DNA of 5,650 bases from Propionibacterium sp. (GTDB lineage: Bacteria > Actinomycetota > Actinomycetes > Actinomycetales > Actinomycetaceae): assembly GCA_030460725.1 (NCBI GenBank), contig JAKECL010000159.1:1-5650 (forward strand), read 5' to 3'. Numbering within the stretch: position 1 is the stretch's first letter; every line of letters starts with the position of its first letter. This document shows positions 1-5,650 of this stretch, piece after piece. Position numbers and translations under genes: made by a program. The notes under the pieces were generated by a model that did not search any database, was not told the origin of the DNA, and saw only the letters and a program-made list of their open reading frames with translations.

Positions 1-95
1 GCACGATGCTCAACGAGGTCGGGGTGTTCTGGCCCGACCTGTGGGACCACCGGCATGAGGAGGGCGCCAGCACCTCACCAGGACTGCCCGGGTGA
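1..95 (+). CDS. 3' end of an unidentified protein (5' end outside window)
   Basis: An open frame enters from the left edge (first complete codon at 3) and stops with TGA at 93-95. It gives 30 residues beginning TMLNEVGVFWPDLWDH and ending TSPGLPG. Nearly every codon ends in G or C, as in the real genes of this window, which supports true coding. The tail is acidic and aromatic (FWPDLWDH) and then becomes a Gly/Ser/Pro-rich disordered end. I do not recognise the family from so short a piece. Its last 21 nt overlap the end of the convergent phosphatidyltransferase gene on the other strand, so neither gene has room for a terminator of its own between them. It could instead be a chance open frame, since it is short, but codon bias argues for a gene. 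Confidence 0.55.
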   Translation, partial: TMLNEVGVFWPDLWDHRHEEGASTSPGLPG

Positions 96-740
96 GGATC
101 CTTCGGCGGCCCCGCGCAGGACGGTGAGTTCATCGACGGCTCCCCACACGGCGAGCAGGGCCCCGGGGGTGAGGACCACCGGCGGTGCTCCCACGAGTAC
201 CAGGCCTGTCCCGACGGAGACGGCCATCCCCGCCAGACGGTTCATCGTGGAGTGACGCGTCTCTGCTGCGACCAGGTCCCGGCCTGCCGCCAGCGACCAG
301 ACCCGAGCGAGGCCGATGGGCGTCGCCACGGTGAGGAGTACCGCGCGGGTGCGCGGGGAGACTATCCGCAGCAGCGCCGAACCCATGCTGAGGAACAGTA
401 CGACATCGGCGTAGGAGTCCAGACGGGCACCCGCCTCTGAGGCGACTCCCCAGCGCCTGGCAAGGGGTCCGTCCACGGCATCGGTGAGTGCTGCCACCAC
501 CAGGACGCCTCGGGCCACATGCGGAGCCCTCCTGATCAGGCATGGGACAGCCGGGGAGAGGAGTGCGCGGGAGAGGGTCAGGACCGTGGGGACCCACCCG
601 TTCAGCGTCCGGGCCCGGGTCTCCGGGCTCCGGTGTGTCTCGCCAGGGAGTGTCTCGCCCGGGATTCCGCACGGGCACCCCGGTTCCCGGGGCGCGCTCG
701 CTGCGGGCACTGCGGGCACTGCATGGATTCTCCCCGTCAT
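75..740 (-). CDS. CDP-alcohol phosphatidyltransferase family membrane protein
   Basis: Integral membrane enzyme of 221 aa, expected to transfer a phosphatidyl group from CDP-diacylglycerol (or a related CDP-alcohol) to an alcohol acceptor in phospholipid synthesis. The family signature is complete: D87-x2-D90-G91-x2-A94-R95-x8-G104-x3-D108-x3-D112, the metal- and CDP-binding aspartates. The segment VPTVLTLSRALLSP (about 50-63) matches the usual amphipathic start of the fold. Hydrophobic segments follow near 75-90, 109-127, 132-151, 169-185 and 186-208. The ATG at 738-740 is chosen because GGGAGG lies 8 nt upstream; the frame stays open to 977, but that stretch is non-coding and dapD sequence. 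The first 48 residues precede the conserved fold, are Pro/Ala/Glu-rich and are partly built from tandem repeats, which is unusual. The acceptor (glycerol phosphate, inositol phosphate or other) cannot be told from sequence. The gene is divergent from dapD and convergent with the left-edge gene. Confidence 0.85.
   Translation of the reverse strand: MTGRIHAVPAVPAASAPREPGCPCGIPGETLPGETHRSPETRARTLNGWVPTVLTLSRALLSPAVPCLIRRAPHVARGVLVVAALTDAVDGPLARRWGVASEAGARLDSYADVVLFLSMGSALLRIVSPRTRAVLLTVATPIGLARVWSLAAGRDLVAAETRHSTMNRLAGMAVSVGTGLVLVGAPPVVLTPGALLAVWGAVDELTVLRGAAEGSSPGQSW
635..664. repeat. Two tandem copies of a 15-bp unit
   Basis: Units at 635-649 (gtgtctcgccaggga) and 650-664 (gtgtctcgcccggga) are identical at 14 of 15 positions. 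They lie inside the 5' part of the phosphatidyltransferase gene, and on the minus strand they encode the doubled peptide PGETLPGETH. A 15-bp unit preserves the frame. Confidence 0.85.
701..722. repeat. 9-bp tandem repeat, about 2.4 copies
   Basis: CTGCGGGCA occurs at 701-709 and 710-718, followed by a partial CTGC at 719-722. On the minus strand it encodes the doubled AVPAVPA just after the phosphatidyltransferase start codon. The unit is a multiple of three, so copy-number change would not shift the frame. Confidence 0.85.
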
Positions 741-859
741 CCCCCGATCCTCCCAGAGGGACAACACTGCCGTCCCGAGCGGTCCACCCGCGCGTCCTGC
801 CCGGACAGGGGCAGAACCCGCCTTGTGGGACCCGCCGGGCCGGTCGGGGGTCCCCGTCC

Positions 860-865
860 TACAGT
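860..865 (+). promoter_or_regulatory. Probable -10 element of dapD (leaderless transcript)
   Basis: TACAGT fits the actinobacterial TAnnnT -10 consensus and ends 6 nt before the dapD ATG at 872. Transcription would therefore start at or next to the A of the start codon. No Shine-Dalgarno-like purine run sits in the usual window upstream of the ATG, which agrees with a leaderless mRNA. No convincing -35 hexamer is visible at 16-19 bp spacing. Confidence 0.5.
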
Positions 866-871
866 GTCCCC

Positions 872-1855
872 ATGGACACGACAAAGGCATGGGGCATCGG
901 CCTCGCGACGGTGACGACCAGTGGACAGACCCTCGACGTCTGGTACCCGCACCCCCGCCTCGGGGAGCGTGGACCATCCGAGGACGCCGAACTCCTGGCG
1001 AACCTCACCCAGCTGGAACGCCAGGACCATGCCCGCGGAATCCGGACCTCCGTGGTGACGTGCCAAGCGGACCTGGACGACCAGCCCCAGTCCACCGCCG
1101 ACGCCTACCTGCGCCTGCACCTGCTCTCCCACCGCCTCGTCCTGCCCAACACCGTCAACCTGGACGGGATCTTCTCCCGGCTGCCCAATGTCGTGTGGAC
1201 CTCGGCCGGACCGTGTGCGGTGGAGGACTTCGAGGAGACGCGCATGCGTCTGCGCCTGCACCTGGGCCACCCGGTCACCGTCATCGGTGTCGACAAGTTC
1301 CCACCCATGGTCAACTACGTCATTCCCACCGGCGTGCGCATCGCGGACGGCGCGAAGGTCCGTCTGGGCGCGCATCTGGCCGAGGGCACGACGGTGATGC
1401 ATGCGGCATTCGTGAACTTCAACTCCGGCACGCTGGGCCGCTCGATGGTGGAGGGACGCATCTCCCAGGGCGTGGTCGTGGGCGACGGCTCCGATGTCGG
1501 TGGTGGCGCCTCGACGATGGGCGTGCTCTCGGGAGGTGGACGTCAACGTGTGCGTCTGGGTGAGCGCTGCCTGCTGGGAGCCAACTCCGGCCTGGGCATC
1601 CCGCTGGGTGATGACTGCGTGGTCGAGGCCGGGCTCTACCTGACCGCAGGCACCAAGGTCGCCGTCCTGCCCGGTGGTGGCGTCGTCCCCGGGGAGAACG
1701 GCCTCTTCGCCGAACCGCGCACCGTCTCCGCGCGGGAGCTTGCCGGCGCCTCCAATGTCCTCTTCCGACGCAACTCCGTCTCCGGTCGTGTCGAGGCGCT
1801 GGCCCGCGGTGGCCACGGCATCGAACTCAACGACGACCTCCACGCCACCAACTGA
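872..1855 (+). CDS. dapD: 2,3,4,5-tetrahydropyridine-2,6-dicarboxylate N-succinyltransferase (DapD), actinobacterial type
   Basis: Cytoplasmic enzyme of 327 aa that transfers succinate from succinyl-CoA to tetrahydrodipicolinate, giving N-succinyl-2-amino-6-oxopimelate on the succinylase route to meso-DAP and lysine. The length is close to the roughly 317 aa mycobacterial enzyme. Residues 1-110 form the N-terminal domain, beginning with the family-typical AWGIGLAT. Residues about 150-270 are a left-handed beta-helix of hexapeptide repeats containing VEGRISQGVVVGDGSDVGG and the Gly-rich MGVLSGGG loop. E194 in VEGRIS corresponds to the glutamate proposed as catalytic in the mycobacterial enzyme. 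The family is trimeric. The ATG at 872 is chosen because homology begins right there and a -10-like box lies just upstream, although the frame is open back to 542. Its partner dapC lies further along on the opposite strand, beyond gltA. A strong hairpin follows 79 nt after the stop. Confidence 0.96.
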   Translation: MDTTKAWGIGLATVTTSGQTLDVWYPHPRLGERGPSEDAELLANLTQLERQDHARGIRTSVVTCQADLDDQPQSTADAYLRLHLLSHRLVLPNTVNLDGIFSRLPNVVWTSAGPCAVEDFEETRMRLRLHLGHPVTVIGVDKFPPMVNYVIPTGVRIADGAKVRLGAHLAEGTTVMHAAFVNFNSGTLGRSMVEGRISQGVVVGDGSDVGGGASTMGVLSGGGRQRVRLGERCLLGANSGLGIPLGDDCVVEAGLYLTAGTKVAVLPGGGVVPGENGLFAEPRTVSARELAGASNVLFRRNSVSGRVEALARGGHGIELNDDLHATN

Positions 1856-1934
1856 CCCCGCAAGGCCCCGCCGCACGCCGACCACCGGTGTGCGCCCGGA
1901 CCCGCGGTCGCACCGGTGTGGGCCACAGGCACAG

Positions 1935-1969
1935 CGCTGCCCCGGATGCAGGGTGCATCCGGGGCAGCG
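1935..1969. terminator. Perfect 16-bp hairpin, likely bidirectional terminator of dapD and gltA
   Basis: Arms 1935-1950 (cgctgccccggatgca) and 1954-1969 (tgcatccggggcagcg) are exact reverse complements around a 3-nt ggg loop. The hairpin lies between two convergent genes, 79 nt after the dapD stop and 145 nt beyond the gltA stop. No T-tract follows on either strand, so it would be a U-tail-less terminator of the kind common in high-GC actinobacteria, or a transcript-end stabiliser. Confidence 0.75.
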
Positions 1970-2035
1970 GCGGCTGTGGTGGGAGCAGAGTGTCCGCTCA
2001 CCCGAGTTCCAGGATCCACCCGCCTGACATCAGAG

Positions 2036-2079
2036 CCTGAGGACCAGCGCACCTGGGACCCATACACCTGGGACCCGCG
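2036..2079. repeat. Decaying 15-bp tandem repeat
   Basis: CACCTGGGACCC is present exactly at 2050-2061 and 2065-2076, a period of 15 bp. A diverged copy with one extra base precedes it (CCTGAGGACCAGCG, 2036-2049), and a weakly similar stretch follows from 2080. It lies in the non-coding gap between dapD and gltA. No function is evident. Confidence 0.7.
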
Positions 2080-2081
2080 CA

Positions 2082-2101
2082 CCCGGCTCCGGCAGCCCGG
2101 G
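2082..2101 (-). terminator. Possible gltA-proximal hairpin
   Basis: Arms cccggct (2082-2088) and agcccggg (2094-2101) pair over 7 bp with one bulged C, around a 5-nt loop. The hairpin lies 13 nt beyond the gltA stop. A 10-bp palindrome, GAGGCGCCTC (2107-2116), also overlaps the gltA stop codon. There is no T-run, so this is only a candidate first terminator ahead of the stronger hairpin at 1935-1969. Confidence 0.35.
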
Positions 2102-2114
2102 GCCAGGAGGCGCC

Positions 2115-3533
<1,419 letters not shown>

Positions 3534-3579
3534 CGGGTGTCGACCTCCTGGTGGATGGTGCGCCCTCAACTACGAAGGC

Positions 3580-3600
3580 GGGACTCTCGTCCCAACTCTA
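3580..3600 (-). promoter_or_regulatory. Tentative gltA -10 with adjacent inverted repeat
   Basis: On the minus strand TAGAGT (3600 to 3595) fits TAnnnT, and no clear -35 accompanies it. Immediately downstream, GGGAC and GTCCC (3580-3584 and 3589-3593) form a 5-bp inverted repeat around 4 nt, which would straddle the transcription start. It could be an operator or a small leader hairpin. The placement gives a 5' leader of roughly 55 nt with the Shine-Dalgarno near its end. Confidence 0.3.
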
Positions 3601-3694
3601 GTACCGGCACCGAACCCACGCTCAGCGATCCCGGGTGAGTGCGCACAGGCGCGCAACGGGCTGCGGAATCCCCCGACCGAGGCACCTCCAGCGG

Positions 3695-3712
3695 CACGGG
3701 GTCGCCCTCGTG
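3695..3712 (-). terminator. Possible terminator of the fdxA-dapC transcript
   Basis: Arms cacgggg (3695-3701) and ccctcgtg (3705-3712) pair over 7 bp with a single bulge around a tcg loop, 23 nt past the dapC stop. A 9-nt direct repeat, ACCTCCAGC, flanks it at 3684-3692 and 3714-3722. No T-run is present. The position between dapC and gltA is right for a terminator, but the stem is modest. Confidence 0.35.
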
Positions 3713-3735
3713 AACCTCCAGCCTGCGCCTGCTGC

Positions 3736-4881
3736 TCAGCCCTCCCGCCCCAGGGACGCCAGGCGCTGGGCGGCGGCCTCGATGCGCTCATCCGCTGCTG
3801 TGAGGGCCATGCGAACCCGGCCTCGCGCGGCCTCGCCGTAGAAGTCCCCCGGTGCCACCAGGATCCCCAGACGTGCCAGTCGGTCCACCAGCGCCCAGGA
3901 GTCGGCCTCCTCGGCGGCCGGATCGCGCACCCACAGGTAGAGTCCCGCCACTGAGTCCGGGTCGTTCTCCAGCCCGGCCTCCCCCAAGGCTGCCAGCAAC
4001 AGCTCACGACGCCGACGGTAGCGGGCACGCTGGGCCTGGACATGTCCGGAGTCCGCCAGCGCCACGGCCATGGCGTGCTGGATGGGGGCGGGCACCATCA
4101 TCCCGGAGTGCTTGCGCACCTCCACGACAGGTCGCACCAGTTCTGGGTCGCCCACGAGCAGTGCGGCGCGGTATCCCGCCATGTTCGACTGCTTGGACAG
4201 GGAGTAGAGCACGAGGATTCCCCGGGGGTCACCCTCACAGACGTCGTGGTCGAGAAGGCTGGGCACGCCTCGCTCGACCAGGTCGGGTTGCCAGGGAAGG
4301 GCCGCGTAGCACTCGTCGGAGGCCAGGACTGCGCCGTGCGCACGCGCCCAGGCCAAGGCCGCACGCAGCTGTGTCGGCGACAATACGTGGCCGTCGGGGT
4401 TGCCCGGGGAGTTGAGCCACACCATGGTGGCATCGGGCCAGGTGTCGGGTCTGGTGGGGTCGACGGGGACCGGCGTGGCCCCTGCCAACCGCGCACCGAC
4501 GTCGTAGGTCGGGTAGGCGACCTCGGGGACCAGGACCGTGTCCCCCGCACGCACACCCAGGAGCGAGGGCAGCCAGGCCACTGCCTCCTTGGAGCCGATG
4601 GTGGGAATCGCCCCGTCCATCCCGACGTCGACCATCCCGCGTGCACGTGCCCATTGCAGGATCGCCTCGCGCACCTCCACCGTCCCGATCACAGTCGGGT
4701 AGCCCGGCGCATCAGCCGCCCGGGCGAGCGCCTCGCGGATGAACTCCGGGGTGGGATCCACCGGGGTGCCCACCGAAAGGTCGCAGATGCCGTCTGGATG
4801 GGAGGCCGCGAGCAGCTTGGCGGGGACCAGCAGGTCCCACGGGAAGTCCGGAAGTCCGTGCGTGCGCGGCAGGTCTGCCAC
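3736..4881 (-). CDS. dapC: Succinyldiaminopimelate transaminase (DapC), actinobacterial type
   Basis: PLP enzyme of 381 aa (fold type I, class I/II aminotransferase) that moves the amino group of glutamate to N-succinyl-2-amino-6-oxopimelate, giving N-succinyl-LL-DAP. This is the step right after DapD. The opening PDFPWDLLVPAK and DLSVGTPVDPTP (34-45) are typical of actinobacterial DapC. Cofactor residues seen are N157 in LNSPGNPDG, D189 and Y192 in SDECY, Schiff-base K230 in LYSLSKQSNMAGYR, and R238. Near the C terminus, R355 or R357 in RGRVRMAL is placed for substrate carboxylate binding. The start is GTG (4879-4881), with AGGAGG 4 nt upstream and homology beginning at once. It lies 78 nt downstream of fdxA on the same strand with no strong terminator between, so the two are probably co-transcribed. 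Confidence 0.94.
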   Translation of the reverse strand: MADLPRTHGLPDFPWDLLVPAKLLAASHPDGICDLSVGTPVDPTPEFIREALARAADAPGYPTVIGTVEVREAILQWARARGMVDVGMDGAIPTIGSKEAVAWLPSLLGVRAGDTVLVPEVAYPTYDVGARLAGATPVPVDPTRPDTWPDATMVWLNSPGNPDGHVLSPTQLRAALAWARAHGAVLASDECYAALPWQPDLVERGVPSLLDHDVCEGDPRGILVLYSLSKQSNMAGYRAALLVGDPELVRPVVEVRKHSGMMVPAPIQHAMAVALADSGHVQAQRARYRRRRELLLAALGEAGLENDPDSVAGLYLWVRDPAAEEADSWALVDRLARLGILVAPGDFYGEAARGRVRMALTAADERIEAAAQRLASLGREG

Positions 4882-4896
4882 GTTCCCTCCTGGTGT

Positions 4897-4909
4897 GGGG
4901 CCGAGCCCC
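4897..4909 (-). other. Small hairpin before the dapC ribosome-binding site
   Basis: GGGGC (4897-4901) and GCCCC (4905-4909) form a 5-bp G/C stem with a 3-nt loop in the fdxA-dapC gap, 5 nt upstream of the dapC AGGAGG. It may reduce read-through or help set the ferredoxin to transaminase ratio. It may equally be chance in a GC-rich spacer. Confidence 0.25.
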
Positions 4910-4959
4910 GACGAGGGCGGGGCGGATCGCTTCGTGCGTGGGACTGGGACCTCGGGGCC

Positions 4960-5304
4960 TCAGCCCTTGAGGGAGTCCAGGTAGTCCTGGTTCTGCGGGG
5001 GCAGTGCCGCGATCATCGGGTCGTCGAAGTCCTGGACACCTGCGCGCTGGGCACCACCGGGAGAACCCAGGTCCTTGAAGAACTCGACATTGGCCCGGTA
5101 GTAGTCCGCCCACTCCGCGGGGGTGTCGTCCTCGTAGAAGATGGCCTCGGTGGGGCACACGGGCTCGCACGCTCCGCAGTCCACGCACTCGTCGGGGTGG
5201 ATGTACAGCGAGCGCTTCCCCTCGTAGATGCAGTCCACGGGGCATTCGTCCACGCACGCGCGGTCCTTGACGTCCACGCAGGGCTGCGCGATGACGTAGG
5301 TCAT
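4960..5304 (-). CDS. fdxA: Seven-iron ferredoxin (3Fe-4S plus 4Fe-4S)
   Basis: Small soluble electron carrier of 114 aa. The cysteine pattern of the FdxA/Azotobacter FdI-like family is complete: C9 and C17 with C50-Pro for the [3Fe-4S] cluster, and C40-x2-C43-x2-C46 with C21-Pro for the [4Fe-4S] cluster. C25 is an extra cysteine common in this family (CPVDCIYEG). The opening MTYVIAQPCVDVKDRACV is highly typical, as is the acidic tail with DDTPAEWADYY. The ATG at 5302-5304 is chosen because AGGAGG lies 6 nt upstream and homology starts at MTYVIAQPC; the frame is open to 5364 without support. It is the first gene of a probable fdxA-dapC operon. DapC needs no ferredoxin, so the pairing looks historical rather than mechanistic. 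Its redox partner is not visible here. Confidence 0.96.
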   Translation of the reverse strand: MTYVIAQPCVDVKDRACVDECPVDCIYEGKRSLYIHPDECVDCGACEPVCPTEAIFYEDDTPAEWADYYRANVEFFKDLGSPGGAQRAGVQDFDDPMIAALPPQNQDYLDSLKG

Positions 5305-5322
5305 TGTGCTCCTCCTGTCACT

Positions 5323-5338
5323 CGGTGCCGATGCACCG
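5323..5338 (-). promoter_or_regulatory. Leader hairpin just upstream of the fdxA Shine-Dalgarno
   Basis: CGGTGC (5323-5328) and GCACCG (5333-5338) are exact reverse complements around a 4-nt loop. The hairpin ends 6 nt before the fdxA AGGAGG (5311-5316). If transcription begins near 5418, it would lie in a leader of about 110 nt. It might affect translation or mRNA stability. No known riboswitch is recognised. Confidence 0.3.
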
Positions 5339-5423
5339 GCGGCCTCACGGTGGCGGTGTTCCACGTCCCCTGCGGGCCGTGGACCTCACCTCGGAGCACG
5401 CGCGGTGCGAGATCAACTGGTTC

Positions 5424-5430
5424 TATTATC
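5424..5430. promoter_or_regulatory. Near-symmetric -10 element, probable divergent promoter
   Basis: The plus strand reads TATTAT at 5424-5429, ending 7 nt before the ATG at 5437, which predicts a leaderless + strand transcript. The same bases on the minus strand read GATAAT (5430 to 5425), a 5-of-6 match to TATAAT facing fdxA. This is the only AT-rich patch in the 132-nt divergent gap. No clear -35 box is seen in either direction. Confidence 0.55.
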
Positions 5431-5436
5431 GCCCAC

Positions 5437-5650
5437 ATGGCAGCGTCCACGACAGGAGGGACTCCTCAGCCCGGCAGGCGTGAGGAGTCGAACACCGGCG
5501 TCACTGCCCGCAGCATCGCGGGAGCTCCGCTTCCGCCACTGCCCTGGCTGGCCTGGGAGGCGGGCACACGGGTGGTGGTGCGCTACCGGCTCGATGACGG
5601 CCTCCACGATGCCCTCGGCGACCTGTTGGAGGTCGCCGTGGACCATGTCA
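5437..5650 (+). CDS. N-terminal part of a probable GNAT-family acetyltransferase with SH3-like domain (3' end outside window)
   Basis: The frame starts at ATG 5437-5439 and stays open to the edge, giving 71 full codons. After a Gly/Ser/Thr/Pro-rich start of about 35 residues comes GTRVVVRYRLDDGLHDALGD, followed by a piece ending LLEVAVDHV. This resembles the SH3-like N-terminal domain found ahead of the GNAT domain in actinobacterial proteins such as Rv0428c, and such genes are often divergent from fdxA. The acetyltransferase domain itself would lie beyond the window, so the product name rests on recalled family resemblance. There is no Shine-Dalgarno upstream. GACAGGAGGG occurs inside the gene (5451-5460), but no ATG or GTG follows it at the right distance in frame. 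A -10-like TATTAT 7 nt before the ATG points to leaderless translation. Confidence 0.6.
   Translation, partial: MAASTTGGTPQPGRREESNTGVTARSIAGAPLPPLPWLAWEAGTRVVVRYRLDDGLHDALGDLLEVAVDHV

Noticed and set aside
542..871. Upstream in-frame extension of dapD
   Set aside because: Homology to DapD starts exactly at the ATG at 872, and the extension runs through the divergent gene and promoter region.
484..1563. Plus-strand frame of 359 codons covering the phosphatidyltransferase 5' part and dapD
   Set aside because: It is Arg/Pro/Gly-rich, out of frame with dapD, and overlaps two recognised genes. It is a high-GC artefact.
737..1885. Long minus-strand open frame (382 codons) opposite dapD
   Set aside because: It is a shadow of the GC-biased codons of dapD. 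Its product is a low-complexity His/Gly/Val/Arg mixture without recognisable motifs, and dapD is unmistakable.
1883..1920. Two copies of CACCGGTGTG 28 bp apart
   Set aside because: The palindromic 8-mer core could be a protein site or hairpin, but it is short and GC-rich with no supporting context, so it is not called as a feature.
5305..5364. 20-residue N-terminal extension of the ferredoxin
   Set aside because: The MTYVIAQPC start has a strong Shine-Dalgarno and is the universal family start. The extension covers the leader hairpin.
5413..5646. Minus-strand frame of 77 codons at the right edge
   Set aside because: It is opposite the better-supported + strand gene, lacks a recognisable product, and ends inside the divergent promoter.

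Overview
The window is about two-thirds G+C with strongly G/C-biased third codon positions. All recognisable proteins are of actinobacterial type: a mycobacterial-like DapD, an actinobacterial DapC, a seven-iron FdxA, and a hexameric-type citrate synthase with YIDGDAGILRYRGYPIDQLA-like wording. The gene order fdxA-dapC-gltA near dapD fits a high-GC Gram-positive such as an Actinomyces or Schaalia relative. The genus is inferred, not proven.

Layout from left to right. (1) The last 30 codons of an unidentified + strand gene end at 95. They overlap by 21 nt the 3' end of a convergent - strand CDP-alcohol phosphatidyltransferase (75-740), whose N-terminal region contains two short in-frame tandem repeats. 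(2) A 131-nt divergent region leads to dapD on + (872-1855). dapD has no Shine-Dalgarno and appears leaderless. (3) A 259-nt convergent intergenic region (1856-2114) holds a perfect 16-bp hairpin, likely a bidirectional terminator, and a decaying 15-bp repeat. (4) gltA on - (2115-3533) carries an unusual Ala/Pro/Ser/Thr-rich N-terminal extension of about 40 residues. (5) A 202-nt gap holds the likely end of the fdxA-dapC transcript and the gltA promoter region. (6) dapC (GTG start, 3736-4881) and fdxA (4960-5304), both on -, form a probable two-gene operon. (7) Another divergent intergenic region contains a near-symmetric AT-rich -10 element that could drive both fdxA-dapC and a leaderless + strand gene. 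That gene starts at 5437 with an SH3-like/GNAT-type N terminus and runs off the window.

Functionally, DapD (N-succinylation of tetrahydrodipicolinate) and DapC (PLP transamination to N-succinyl-LL-diaminopimelate) are consecutive steps of the succinylase lysine/meso-DAP pathway, which feeds peptidoglycan and lysine. Citrate synthase sits between them and gates carbon entry to the TCA cycle, from which both the succinyl-CoA and the glutamate used by these enzymes derive. FdxA is a low-potential electron carrier. dapE, the next pathway step, is not in the window. The region is mostly conserved housekeeping. I see no phage, transposon, CRISPR, toxin-antitoxin or defence system. The points worth a second look are regulatory architecture and repeat-built N-terminal extensions.
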